DNA of 64,000 nucleotides from Owenia fusiformis (lineage: Eukaryota; Annelida; Polychaeta; Sabellida; Oweniidae), in the NCBI GenBank assembly GCA_903813345.2, contig CAIIXF020000001.1, positions 1,550,001-1,614,000 of the forward strand. Reading direction: 5' to 3'. The position numbers and the translations under genes are program-made. The notes under the pieces are model-generated. The model saw only the letters and a list, made by a program, of their open reading frames with translations, did not search any database and had not been told where the DNA came from. Every line of letters starts with the position of its first letter. The stretch's first letter is position 1. Below, in pieces: positions 38,001-53,000 of the stretch.

Positions 38001-41000
38001 ATATAATATGAAATTATTTTGCACCACTCTGAACTCTGTACAGTTATCTGGCGCTAGAGCAATAGTCCTGACAACGTCCCTATAGTTGCTTCATCTGATT
38101 ACAACATAGTAGATGTTTCCATGCCTTACAAGTTACAAACTTCAATGGCCTATGGACTTAGAGACTTGATTTTGTCTATCCCACATAATTAGAGATTGAA
38201 TGCTCAATCCTTTATGAGTACCAGTACCATTTTTGATGTTTTGAGTATTGGCTATTAATTTTTTCTTCAACATGACATGTAATGTAATGACTTTAGCTAT
38301 AAATGAAATGTGCCTTTGTGTTCTGTTCCTGGATTGTGATATCGGTTCTCCATTGGAGGGGGAAAGGAGTGTTAGACATTATTTTTTATATTGGATGTCA
38401 ATATCATGGTTTTGGGATATACAGGGTCTATTTTTCTTATGACTGGTATACACTAGACTTTGTTTTTCCTGCTAGGTTTCTTTAGTTTTTGGTCCTTTTC
38501 CTTTGGAATTTGTGCTTAGATATTTAGGGTTCTTTTTATTATATTTTTGAATACCAAATTGTATGGATTGATCGGCAGAAAATTTTGCAAGTTGTTTAAC
38601 TTATTTCAGCCATCAAAATTCCTCCATCTATTGGTATATCAAGACTCTACAGCTCTAGACCCTGATGATATCACAGGGATTTCCCTTCTAAAACACACCG
38701 ACGTCCGACATCTTGAAAAGAGGTGCGATATTTCTCGATAAAAAATGAAAATGTCCTTGTTCTGCTGATGACCCCATACGATTGGGGATTCAACTACATA
38801 AATACAATGCTAAAATACTCAGAAATTCATTGAAGCGGATCATTTAAGTTTGAACTAGTGGTAAATTTTCCCATATTGTAATCAGACAGACAAACTATAG
38901 GGACATTCTCAGGACTATAGTCCAGTCATTCTTCAGTACATTCAACCTGAGAAAATGGATTAAATCCTTCGTTATTTTACAACATTTGTATTGAGTTCTT
39001 TGATCATTTTTGAGTGCCTTTTCATTTTTTTGTCACTATGAAATATTTATATTTTTCCAAGGTCCTGGAGCTGTGTGTCTTCTTCCTGAGAATTAGGGAA
39101 AACCAAAACTTCCGAGAGGGCTATTAATATGCAAATGCTTGTACGATGGATATATATTGCAAAGCAAAGAGAGAAAAAGTTTATATGTATCAATATGAAC
39201 TGTACATTACATAAAAGTGTTTCATCAAATATTTTGCCTTGCTATTTCTTTAATTCTGTTTTGCAACACTTGCTAGTGTGGATGGAGGGGGGGAGTAACG
39301 TGTATATAAGACATGATAAGACATGCTACTTGAATTTATTCTTATAACTCCAAATTTTCCCATTTTTCATTCTCCAGAGATATAATATCCTGTTTCTTAC
39401 TGGGGTACTGAGTTTAGTTTTTACAAATACACAAGTTCTTGTGAATTTGTTCCATCCCAAAGACATATAACTCCCCCCCCCCCCTCCATCCACCCCCCCC
39501 TCCATCCACCCCCCCCCCTCCATCCAATATGTATTTATTTCGATTATTTTTTGCATAACGCATCGGAACTAACTTAAAAGTGAGCAATGTCATTAGTGTT
39601 GTGATAATAACGTCCCTTATACCTATTTATTATGTGTCGTGTAGACCATTGTTGCCTGATTTATAGCAAAAACATTGACTTTTGCATGTTGATGATGATG
39701 CGCCTTTTTTAATAGATCTCATATCTTAGAAGCTTATCAGTTTAAAAAAATACTAGAAGATCTAACATATTTTGCCATGCACTGCGCCTATTCATTTGGC
39801 AATTTAGTTGTAAATTTTCTCTTGAAAAATAAATCTTCCAAATTTGTTGAATTTTCTTGCAGAAATCACCTTCTCCCCCCCCCCCCCTCCATCCAGTTTG
39901 ATGATCACCGGGCATGGTTATATTATACTCAATTTGAAGGAATTTTAGAGTAGATTACACTTATGGTGTTGTTTTTCTGAAATGTGCTTCAGAAAATTCA
40001 AAATGACTGCCTAGTGCAAGTATTCAATATTACTTAGAGATCTCTTCAAAATATGGTAACATTATACTATATTAGATTTCAAATATTGTATTGTCTTTGT
40101 GAGTAATTGAGTCTGACCATGGCAATCAAGGGAAAACCCTGTAAAGTGACACAAGCATATGAGCAGTAGCAAACTGAGCGTGTGCCTTGAGCCAGGCAGC
40201 CAATCAGATTCAACGCCAAATTTTAATTTCTTTTAAAATTTTCACAACCTTTGGTCATGTGACCATACTGATAAACAAATTTAACAATTTCAAGTTTCAG
40301 ATAATTAACTTCGGCGAAAATAATTCAACCCATCAGCACAATTGCAATATTAGCACATGAAATGTTGGATTTGGGGCTTCTTCATTGGTAAGTAGATGAA
40401 TAAGTAAGGTGAATACATGTGTTACATATCGTAACTGTAAATTTCGGGATCTTGTGGTCATTCGGTACTCGCGAGGTTCCTTCCTTCTAATCTAACACGA
40501 CTCATTCAGATTCGTTTCCTAATTTTTTTATTTTGTATTCCAATTCTTCTTATCCTTGAGATCGATTCGGTCAGCAGAGTTTCAGCAGGCTTGTTTGTTG
40601 TTTCTCCTTTCATCGATTATGTAGCATTGTTGTGAGTGAGAGAAACTTACTGAATTGTTGATGTTGTTGTTATCGAGTAAAAGTTACTGAATAATCAGAT
40701 TTTGCTGTGCTCTTTATATACCAGGTAAAATGCATTACATGTCAAAATTGTGCAAATATAAGTAAGAATATTGCTGATATCATGCTTATGTAAGCAAGAT
40801 TCAAATCATAATTCCGAGTCGTGATTGGTTGTTGAAAGTAACGTCAGAATAACATTGATATATCTCTATTTTAGCTCAATATAGTAACGTAGGGATTCCC
40901 CTGTACTAGAACAAACTGAGGTCTAAATAGTCATTAATCATAAAAATACAGCAAGATAATATTCATATTGGATATAAATAATAAAGTAATGAAGTAATTA

Positions 41001-44000
41001 TATATAATTAATATAATTACGCACTGACCGAATCATAACACATGGTATGGCTCAACATGCAACAAAATCAAGGGGGTCTTGATTGTGCTTTTGTATCGCA
41101 ACATCCCTTTTTAAATTGCAAAAAAATCTGATATGGTAATGGAGTCAATAATCTTAAATAATACATTTATCTCTTGGTATTATTACTAAACATTAAAATC
41201 TTTTCCTTGTACATTTTTGAATATTAATGGATATCATTTTCAACTAACATGCATGCTTTTAAATGTAATGAGTTATTGGAACTATATAAATACATTTATA
41301 CTTACTGTTATTTTATTAGATAGCAGGGAGGTAAGTCATTATTAATGCTCAACTTCTTAGGGTATTATATTAAGACACAGTAAGTAACAAAGATTACATG
41401 GTTTTATTCCATTCAAAGACCTCAATGGATAAAACAGTTTATGTTCTTTTAGGTGAACATGAAGTTAGCCGTAACATTTGCTGTTTTGGCTCTGCTTATT
41501 GGAGTGCCTGGTTCAGATGCAGTTGGCTTTGGGTCTATTAGAGACTACTATGGCCAAATTGCTGAGGAAGCCTGGCTTGATTTAATATTTGAACCAAAAA
41601 AAACGCGTACTAATCCAGGTGAAATTAAAAGGTTCTTGAAAAGTAAACAACCGGGAAGAGGTTTTGATGCACTAAGTAGTGGAGTTGATTTTGATAAAGT
41701 TGCAGCATCATTTGATAAGAAATGTCTGGATATCACAGATTACAAAGAACAAAGACCAGAATGTGAAGAACGTGAAGGTTAGTTGTAATAATAAATTTAT
41801 TTTTTATATTTACTGCGAGATAATTTTGTGAAGTATTGTCTTTTATGGACAATGTGAGGTGACTTTATGAGTTGATTTCTCACCATTTGATAAATCTAGT
41901 GGATCATCATTTGGAATATTGGATATTTGTTTCTCTTTTTACTAAATTATGTAATAATTTTTGATCTTCTCCTTTTTGACATCTATGTATACACAAACAG
42001 TTCACAAACCCCTTTTAGTACATACATTAAGTAAATTTTTAATGGAAATCACAGGAAAAAATTTGCATGCAAAAAACAAAACATGAATACTGTATAGTCT
42101 TGTTATCAAATCAAAATATTACATTAAAAATGGTTAAATTTAATTTATTGCTTTCTAATTACATCTTAAGCACGAAGCATCTTTTATTTTGTTTTAGGGC
42201 CTGTCGATCTCTGCTTCATTGTGCAGATATCATGCAGGTGTACTTGTGGTGAGACATTAATCCTCCTTGATGGAATAACATCAGATATAAACAAAATCAT
42301 TGGATCTGTTGGTAACGATAGCTCCTACATGGTTGTCACATACAGCAAGGATGCAAAACAGATAATAAATTGGTCATCCACTGCCAGCAGCCTACCAAGA
42401 GACCTCATAGTTGGAGGTGAAACATGTGATGACTGCAAAGCAAGGACACAAGAGGCTCTGAGTAAATGCAAGGAACTACTGAAAGTCAACAATGAGAATA
42501 ACAACAGAGAATGGGTGCCAGATGTTATTGTAACTTTCACTGATGGACTGAGTTGGAGCGATAAGTATGATGTGGGATACAAGTACCGACAAGATACAAT
42601 ACAAGCCATACTGAATATAAGAAGGGATTGCAACTACACAGCAGTTAGACCCTTTAAGATACCAGATTGTGAACAAAATTATGTTGAATCTGATGAATGG
42701 CCCTTATTAGAATATACACCATCATCTATGGCAGATTTTGTTAAGGTTGAAGTTAAAAATCTACATACAAATCCATACGAGACGAATATTCCAGTAATTC
42801 AGGCGGAATTAGATGAAAGTTGTAGTAAGTTGAAAATGTTTGCAAACATAACGGAAATCAAAAAAAAATATTAACATGGTTATTAGAATGTTATACATGT
42901 ACTTTTTCAAGCAGAAAATAATGACAATATGAGAGAAGCTTTCTAAAAAAATCAATTTTACGGTATATTTTAACAATCACAACATTGCATGTCATGCCAG
43001 TAGTTCTGACTGTAATTTTTTGATATTCCATGATTCTCTTTTGATTTTGCAAAAAGGTCCCTTTCAATTTTAATAACATTTCTGCATCTTAAATCTCCAA
43101 CTTTCATATTTTATTAGGTATCATAATTCTTGTTCCAGATTATGAAATAAGCAATGTGAGGGGCACATTTAAATGCTATTTTTGAGACGAATGTTTCCAA
43201 CATTTTACATTCTTTATTCTTTTCTCTCATTTTTTTCTTTAGGGATCTGTTGTAATGCTGACATTGTTTTGGTGATTGACCGTTCTAACAGCATCACACC
43301 TGAAAACATCAATATTGTCCTGGAATTTTATAGTGACTTTATTGCTGCACAAGAGCACATACTTGACCCTCACGACCCTGCAACACTTTCTACTGACCCT
43401 GGTCTGCGCTTTGCTATCATATCTTACAATAGAAGAATTTTTATTCATGCAAACCTTGGCTTTCATAATCAGACACAACTAATTGATATTATTGCTGCAA
43501 TCCCAAGAACAACAGACAAATACACACACACAGACGAGGCATTAATTGAAGCCAAAAGACAATTTAACCAATTTGGTAGACCAGATTTACTTGTGCGCAA
43601 AATTGCCTTAGTTGGAACAGATGGTAGAACTTGGAAATATCCATCCAGGAGTGTGTACACTGGTCCCGCTACAATAGATGCTGCAAATGCGATTAAGGAT
43701 GATGGGGGAGAAATCTATATGCTTGGTATGTCTTGTTCAATTGCTGTTTACTTATTATATTAAAAATAGTGATATTAGTTCATTAATGATTAAGTTGATT
43801 CCTTTGTTGGACCAGTGTACAATCACAAGAAGAACATTCTAGTTATTTCAGTCATTAAATTATCTTTTAATATGTGATATTTTAAACAGACATTATCAAA
43901 TACTTATATTTATATCTTTATATACAACTCTTCACTGATTAACACTAACATGCATTTGTTTTAAAAAGGTTTGCCAAATAAAAGCAACAGAACTGATGGA

Positions 44001-47000
44001 TATGAGAGAGAATGGATATACCTAGCAAGCGAGCCAATTAATTGCACAATTCTTGACTTCAACAAAGGTGGAGGACAATACCTTAAGGAACATTTGGAAT
44101 ATGCTGCCTTGCATTTCACTACACAATTCTGTACCCAAGGTATGGATATCAATTTTACTCATTTACTCTTAAAGATGAAAAAATTGCAGAGAAGTATTTT
44201 TACAAAGCACAGAAAGATAATGTGTCTGGGTCGCACCTGCATTAGAATGTACAGTAGTACATTTAATCTGAGGGAATCAATTAAATCCTTCATTATTTTG
44301 TAACGATAGTATTCTTAGAGTTCTTTGGTCATTATAGGACATTTATTTTTTCTAGGTCCTGGAGCTGTGTGTCTTCTTCCTGAAAATTAGGCAAACCAAC
44401 AACCCCACAACCTTAAGATGACTAAGGTCCAAATGCATTTGATGGATATATGATCCAAAGTAAAGAGAGAAACAATTTATATGTATTGATTTGATGTGTC
44501 ATTTAATAAAAGTGTTTCATCAAATAATTTGCCTAAGTTGATCTTTCTTTAATTCTTTCACATCATTTCCAATGCATACTAGTACCTTTATTATCCCGAT
44601 AATTTAAGTTTAATAGGGATATATAGTGAATCAATCCATCTGTATGTTCCTCAGTAAAGCTTCCTTAGAGTCTAGTGAAATTTCAGTTTTAGACATTAAA
44701 GTTATTTTATAATCTGCATTAAATCTTTGTCACCAGTAAGCATCATAAAATTTTCAATATTTCTTGTAATATAATTATGACTTTTTTTACACTTGCAACT
44801 TCATCAGTAAATATATACACAATTGCTTTGTTTATCTTAATTTAATATTAAGTTGGAAGAGATCGAATTTCCTATAGTATATATTTGGCTCCACATAATG
44901 GTGATGTTTCAAATTTTGGAAACTTGTTAAATTTGAATAAAATACAGTTAAAGTGGTCAAAAATACATTTTATTTTGATTTTTCTTATTTTGAAAGAGGT
45001 AATATGGAGCTATTCTTTTGTGAACTAATAATCAACTGAAACCAAAATAAAATATTTGATATTTTCCCAATATTGGAGAACAATGGATATTAGGTAAAAC
45101 AAGATAAATCTTCAAAATATCCAACATTAGGGTTTTCTGAAGCAATTGACACTACGTATGGCTCTTTATTTTGTTCTTAATTTTTCTTGTGGAATTTCAG
45201 TAATTCTTGAGATGAGCATTTAACATGCCTTTGAAAATATTCACACATAACTAAGCTAGGCATGATAAATCCCATCCAATCAGAATACTGGTTAACATAT
45301 CTGGACTTGTTTTTGCACCTTCAATCTTGATATATGGAAGCAACAATCCACTTGTGAATATTATACAAAGCATTAAGTTTAGTGATTAAGTCCTTTATAA
45401 TATCAGATGTTATAATATAACATCTTTGTTACTCAGACTAAACCAGTAAGTCTGAAGTCTTCATTCAGTCCACTGACCTATAGCTCAGAGGTAGTGCATG
45501 TACCTCTTACACATTAGGTCCCGGATTCAATCCAAAGTTCAGGCAAGACTTAATTTGCCTGTTTGCGTAAAGTACTCCAAGGTGTTTGAAGTGGTCCACA
45601 GCTTGTACAAAAGGCTGTGGTGTGTACTTGTAAATCTATGTACATTGCACATAAAAGAACACAGGGCTCCTTCAAGGAGGGGTTTCTTGGTCTTTCCTCT
45701 AGGCTAAGTATATAAATTGCGACCATATATATACAGGATATACCCAAGAGGTATTGCTCACCTTCATTGGTAATAAACAAAATACAATACAATATGACAC
45801 ACCCTGGGTGGCATCAGCATATTTCAGGTCGTCATTTGGCACTTTATGACTTAGACTGTACAGAATAGATCAGAGCTAGACTTTGATAGCAATGTTCATG
45901 AATAAATAGAAATACTTTGAGGAGAGCGTTGATCAGGTTTCCATGAACTGCCATAACAGGCGACATTAACATTGAATAAAATATTTAATTCATTAAACAG
46001 TTGAACTTCAATAAATAAAGTTAATCAATTAATTTTCATATTCATTTGTGTATTTTTAGGATAGACCCTGTGAGGACTGTGGAGAAGATGGTAAGGTGGC
46101 TGTAATTTACTGCCCCGACTGTGAGGGTGGCCTTGCCCTGTGTCAGGACTGTTCTGATCTTACACACAGAGGTGCGGCCAGGAGACACCATCAATTGAAA
46201 GGTACATGTATATGCCTGTTCTATTCCTTAAATGACACTATTAAGTGGTTGATTTTAACTTGAATATTAGATTGATTTTCAGTCACATTGGGATCATCGG
46301 GCCTCTAAAAAAAGAAAATCGTCAAATTTAATTAATTTGAGTATGTCAGATGTTTATGCTGATTTATCTATGCTCTTGTCAATTGAAAATTTAACTCAGA
46401 CATCTTCTAAAAAATAGGGAACGACTCTGTCCATCCTTCTGTACGTACATCTGTTCGTCTGTGCGATAACTCAAATACTGTTGGCCCAAAGGACCACGAG
46501 TTGTTTGTAGAATGAATCTGGGGAGCTTTTTCATGCATTTCGCTTGTGTTTTTCATCTAAAAAATATCAATACACTTTTAAACATTTTATTGACTATAAG
46601 ATTGCACTTTATAATCCTAAAAAATATTTCTCATTTTCAAGGATTATCTATTGATTAACACCCAGGTATTGTAATTTTTCAAACTTCAGAGGGCTGGGAA
46701 TCATTATTACGATCGCTTTTGAATAATTAAATGCTGGTTTAAATAGGCTTCATGGATGCCAATAATTCCTCTAATTGTGTAAATGGTACCTCTTCCTTTA
46801 TCCCAAGAATTTTCTCTTTGATGAATTTCCCATAGTTATCCAATGGTATAGTTCCAAGCAGATTTTGAGATAACAGGAAAGTTAATCACACCTTATTGGG
46901 CCAATGAGGTGTATTAATGATTCACTTTCCTGTTATCTCAAAATCTGCTTGGAACTATACCATTGGATAACTATGGGAAATTCATCAAAGAGAAAATTCT

Positions 47001-50000
47001 TGGGATTAAGGGAGGGGTACCATTTACACAATTTGAGAAATTATTGGCATACATGAAACCTATTTAAAACAGCATTAATTCATAAGCGATCGTAAAAATG
47101 ATTCCCAGCCCTCTGAAGTTTGAATAACAAAAATACCTGGGTGTTAATCCATAGATAATCCTTGAAAATGAGAAATATTTTTTAGGATTATATGGTGCAA
47201 TCTTATAGTCAATAAAATGTTTTAAAGTGTATTGATTTTTTTAGATGAAAAGCACAAGCGAGATGCATGAAAAAGCTCCCCAGATTCATTCTACAAACAA
47301 CTCACGGTCCTTTTGCTATAACTTGAAAAGTATCAGAGCGATTCTGTTCATATAGACTGTAAGCCATTCTGTAGAAGTGCTCTAGAAATGCAACCTTCCT
47401 TACATGAAAGGTTACACATTCCAACCTATTTCAAACCATCTGTATGATTATACTGGACACTTTCTGGGTAGTTGGACTTTCTATAGGGGTGGCAGACGGC
47501 CCTCAGACCAATTAATACCCCTACCCCCAAAAAACCATGGGGGTACTTTAATACCACCCAATAAAAAGAATACTAATGCATGTCAGATATTCATTGTTTT
47601 ATATTGGGTAGGGCATGTTATGGTTAATAAGTGCCAGAAATTTCCAATCTCTAACTTATATGGTTACCATAGAAACAGTATTTATATCTCGAAATATTCT
47701 CAATTTGACCCCCTCCCAAATGTGTCCCTTTGTACTCTAAGTGAAATATTTGCAAATCTGTTTGGATTTTATGGCTGCTACTTTGTCAAAATGTGTAATA
47801 TTATATCTATATTAACATTAAAACACTTAAAAGTTGATATAATGATCCTATAAATCAATAATATTTATCAAATATAGTCACACATAGCTGCTTTAGGGAA
47901 AAGTGGGCGTGGCACTTTTTGGTACTTGTGCGCTTGTTGCAGCATTAAATGAAAAATGCAGATTACACTAACAATAATTGACATTTAATTAGCATCTACT
48001 AATGTTGTGTAACATTGTAATATGTTCATTATCATTATTAGACACTTTAAATATTTTATACATGTGTTATCCTGACCCTTCCCTATCATAGGTCATCAAT
48101 GGTCAAATGAACTTTTAGTTTAAGTCTTATAGGGTCCTCGGTCTTTTAAGCCTGTCAAGAGTCAAGTCTTACTTATTCATTGACTTGTTCCTAGAATATG
48201 AATGGATACGTTCAAGTCATCTAGAGCTATTCAAGTCATCTATGCTTGTTCAACAATGTTCAATATTTAGAACCATTTTACCATGTTTACTGCAATTGAA
48301 AAGTAATAAACAGTTCAATCCTTTTGGTATGATATTTGATGCTAGTGTGAATTGCATAACATTTATGATTAAACTTAAATGAACTAATTTAACTCTGGCT
48401 ATTAACCCTTCCCTAGTATCCTTCACATAACCTCTAAATCATCTTCATATCCATGGCCTAAATGGGGAAGGAGGGAGGGGTTACAAATAGTGACCGAGGA
48501 TAATTTGAATCAAAGCAAGAAGACGTAATACTCAAAACTAGAAAGATTGGAGACCATTTATACCCTTCCTAACATTTTGCCTAATACATAACACTAAAAT
48601 CTATTTTGACACTTCTTTTATCAATACCTCAACATCAGTCAATGCATGATCTATCCAATGGATTAAAGATTATACTTGATTCTAATATGGCAAAATTTAT
48701 TTTTCGTATGAATTGCATAGAGCATCATTTTGCAGTTATAATAAAATGCATCCATTCATTCATTGGCTCATAGTTAACAAAAAAGCTATTCTCTGGAAGG
48801 TACAGTATAATTTCTATTAGTATTTAGCAAAATAATTGCAAGATAAACAATTTACACATGTTTCTGATATGCTGTATTTTCAATGATTCCTAGATCCTTC
48901 AATAGTGGTTCGGTATATGTTTTTGAAATACTTCATATAATTCCTAAACAAATCTGTTTAGTGTATGCAATCAAAAAAAGTAGATACATTTGTCCCATAC
49001 TTGGATATGTTTCAGATACATACAAGGGCCGAGCAATATATTCGCTACTTTTTGCTTTATTTTCTTTTATATTTGTTTATTTCCATTGAAATTTGGTACA
49101 GACATAGAGTGTAGATTTCCGCATCTTTTGATTCCATTTTCAAGCCCATTGCCAAATATGGCAAAAAATTATGGTTGTCATAGCAACGGAAGGTATGAGC
49201 TTCCAGAGCTGCCCATAATTTTACTGCAATTGCACATGCAACAATATCTTTATATGCCCATTTCTCATAACAAAAACATTCAGTTTGGGTAATTTTTATA
49301 AACATTGTTTACTGGACATTGATCCAATATTCAGAACAATGGTTGTGATGTCATAGATGTTCTTTTCAAATAATAAAGAGGTCACAATTGATCCGCATAT
49401 GCATCACAAAAGGGAGACTCTGCTTCCTGAGTTGCAGGTCTTGCGAAAGAACTTCATGGATGCAGTTCGTAAAAAGCGCCCAGTATTGATCAACCATATG
49501 ATATATCATCAAGATAATGCTCCATCACACAGGGCCCGTGAGGTAACTGATATATTAGCAGCTCTAAACATTGAGAAATTTGATCATGCACCATACAGTC
49601 CAGACCTTGCATTGTGCGACTTTGAAATTTTCGGCAAACTGAAGAATGAGCTACGTGGGCAGAGGTTTGGTGACCGTGAAGAAGTGGTTGAGGCCGTCCA
49701 TAAGGCCCTAAAAGACCTATATGGAAATGGAAACGGACTGCAACAGGCCTATCAAGACTGGCTTTCCCGATGTAGAAAATGCATAGCTGCAGATGGACAC
49801 TATTTTGAGAATGAGGCATGGAATGAGGAGTAACTGTCTTAATTAACAAAAAGGACATTTTGTATAAAAGTTGTTTTCTGAAACATTGTCACAAATGTCA
49901 GCTCCGGTGGTCACTATCAACCAATATTCAATGCCATGTAAAATATTACGGATGTAACCAAATAAATGCACATTTGGGGATATTACAGAAAAATGTTTTT

Positions 50001-53000
50001 TCTATTATTCTGGAAATTTTCAGGTAAGATACTTTATTATTAACAATTTGAGAGCAAAAAGTAGCGAATATATTGCTCGGCCCTTGTATAGCAGGTTTAT
50101 AAATACTTATATTTTCATCAGCGGGCAGATATAGCTAATGTCCCTGCCTGAGAGGGCAGATATATTACACCTGCCCACTAAGTCATAACCATCATTTGTG
50201 TATGATTAGCAATGAGGGAAGTAGCATACTTAATACGTTAATAATCAATGATTCGAGAATATGTGGATGAATACTTAAAAAACAGGAGAATCCTCCTAAG
50301 GCCAAGAAAACAAAATTAGTCATGAATACATTTATGTGGTTGTATTCTTTCTAACTCTGGCCAATTTAACAATGTGAACCAGATAAGAAAGATTGATATG
50401 GGATAAACAGATAATCCTATAGTCAGTTCATGCTATTAGGATTATCCCTTGGCGAATATAATATATTTTCCCCCAGGACCTAAGGCCTTTGGCCAATAGA
50501 AAATATCTTCCCTCGGGACCTACGACCCTCGGCCAGATATATTATATTGGCCTCGGGATAATTCTAATACGCTGAACCTCATAGAGGATAATCTCTATTC
50601 GTCTTCATCAATTATTATTATACATATAAATCGGGATATAAATATAACCTAAAGTAAGAAATCACATTCTCTAACCAGTAATATTTAATTTTAAAATTGG
50701 TAAATGATGATTATGTCACAATAGAATTGATGACCATGATTTATTTGAGAATAAAACAGACAAAACAAAGGCTAACAAAAATCGTAAATATTTAAATATT
50801 TTAAAATTGCTTGTTTTTCATCATTATTACTTTGATCTCCAAACCCCAAAATTTGAGTGTTACAAATTGTTTCAAGTTAAAGTATGCCTAATTTCATGAG
50901 CAAACTAGTAATCTTGTTGGATATTTTTCCTCGACAATGCCTTATCTAATTCATCGATATACAAACTACTGGATTCAAAATGCTATTTTACAGGATGGGT
51001 GTTCATGAAAGTAACACTAAACATCAATTTTGTCATAAACTGAACAATGCAGCTTATTGATTCTCCCATCTAAGCAACAGAGCCTCTTTTAATATATTGT
51101 AATTTCAAAATTGCCTCTAATGAAGTTCTTCAATCAAATCTAAAATGGACACAACTGGTAATATCTTTATACCATATGAGTAGAATGTTTGTTTCTTTCA
51201 AATTCATGCTTTCGTTAGAAACATGGATATCACTAATTCATAGTTTTGATTTATACTTCAAATGGTGTGCATTATATATGAGGTTTAATTAATGGGAAGT
51301 TTTTAATACAGGGAAATACAATATATCTGAGGGAAATACAATATACCTCCCCGAGGGGTTGAGGGTAGAATATTGTATTTCCCAAGGGTTATACCTTGTA
51401 ACCAAAATTATTTATCATATACGAAAATATGAGAAATTGCACAGAATGAAATTCCTGCAGGGGATTACTGAGCGGGTGATAAACCTGGCGATACATAGAG
51501 ATTATCCTATATGAGGTTCAGGATATTGGAACTATCCCGATTCAAATATAATATATCTGCCCAAGGGCGATTATGACGGAGTGGGCAGATATACTATATC
51601 TGCCCGCTCGCAACAGAATGTAAAGCTATATCTGCCCGCTGATGAAAATATAAGTTTTTACAAACCTATTTTATGTACCTGAAACACGACCAAGTATGGG
51701 ATAAAGCGGGATATGCAGTACATGTATATCCCCACTCACCTAAGGTATCAATTATATTCATGCATTTTATTTACCTATAACACTAAGTATAGGATAAATA
51801 ACTTTTACTGACAAATTGTATAAGTGCATGATTACATGAGTCACAACTACTCACTAAAAGGTTAACTTATTGCATGAAGAAATGTAATTCTTCATGAAGA
51901 TTTCATCACTTATTTGACTGAATTTTGAATTTTTAATGATGTAAAGCAAAATTATTTCTACTTGCATCTAAATCTATTTCATTGTATAAGTCAACAATTA
52001 ATAAGGCATATACATATCACTGGCTTCCTTGATTCATTTAGATTCCTTGCACTTTTAAAATCATCAATAATTCATATAGGGTTGAACTATCGAATAATGA
52101 AAACATTGCAAATGATGTGATCGAAATTTTTATACTATTTAGCTTGGAAATGTTGCTGATATAGTTTTAATGTGATTTTAGGAGATTAAATGTTCTACTG
52201 AGGAACTTTGATTATGTTCAATTTTCTATGATCTTTAACTTTCTGAAAAAGGTCACACTAAATTCTCATTGAGACGATGTTAAAAATCTTAATGTTGACT
52301 TCCTAAATGTTGAATTCTTTTGATCGTCATGAATTTAAGGTTCACACAAAATCTGAAGATCATATAGTTTCAAACACAATCTGAATCTCATTAAGTTTGG
52401 TGCGAAAGCAGTTTTACTTTAATCCAAAATAACAAATATGGTAAATCAATATGTGTCTATGGTAGATGCTAGCGTGTAGTCCAACCAGCATAAGTGCTGC
52501 CATCTACCTATCCATTCATCAGTTTAGCACCTAATAAGGTCAGTACTCATGGTAAAGCTTTTGTACCTTGTCTATGGTAAAAATAAATCAAACAGAAATG
52601 TTAACTTTACACGATTGGTAATGCCCACCTTGAAGGGTGTAGGGATAAAGGGAAGGGTCAGGATAACACTTATATAAAATATTTAAAGTGTCTAATAATG
52701 ATAATGAACATATTACAATGTTACACAACATAAGTAGATGCTAATTAAATGTCAATTGTTGTTAGTATAATATGTATTTTTCATTTAATGCTGCAACAAG
52801 TACACGCGTACCAAAAAGTGCCACGCCCTCTTTTCCCTAAAAGCAGCTATGTGTGACTATATTTGATAAATATTATTGATTTATAGGATCATTATGAACA
52901 CTTTTCAGTGTTTAAATGTTAAAATATACATATTGATACAATTTTTGACAAAGTAGCAGCCATAAAATCCAAACAGATTTGCAAATATTTCACTTTGAGA

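Larger units (their letters stand above)
48992..51712. mobile_element. Foldback nested in copy 1, itself split by mariner
   Basis: The arms share CCCATACTTGG, TGTTTCAG and TACATA (left 48990-49022, right about 51675-51712), then AGGTTTATAAATACTTATAT and CATCAGCGGGCAGATATAGC (left from 50093, right to 51667). The left arm is broken at a TA by the mariner. Removing the mariner leaves an element of about 1.65 kb. Non-coding. Confidence 0.7.

Noticed and set aside
45481-45545. Functional tRNA gene
   Set aside because: A and B box words are present but no complete cloverleaf or anticodon stem is evident, and a long body with a short-repeat tail follows. It is a SINE head.
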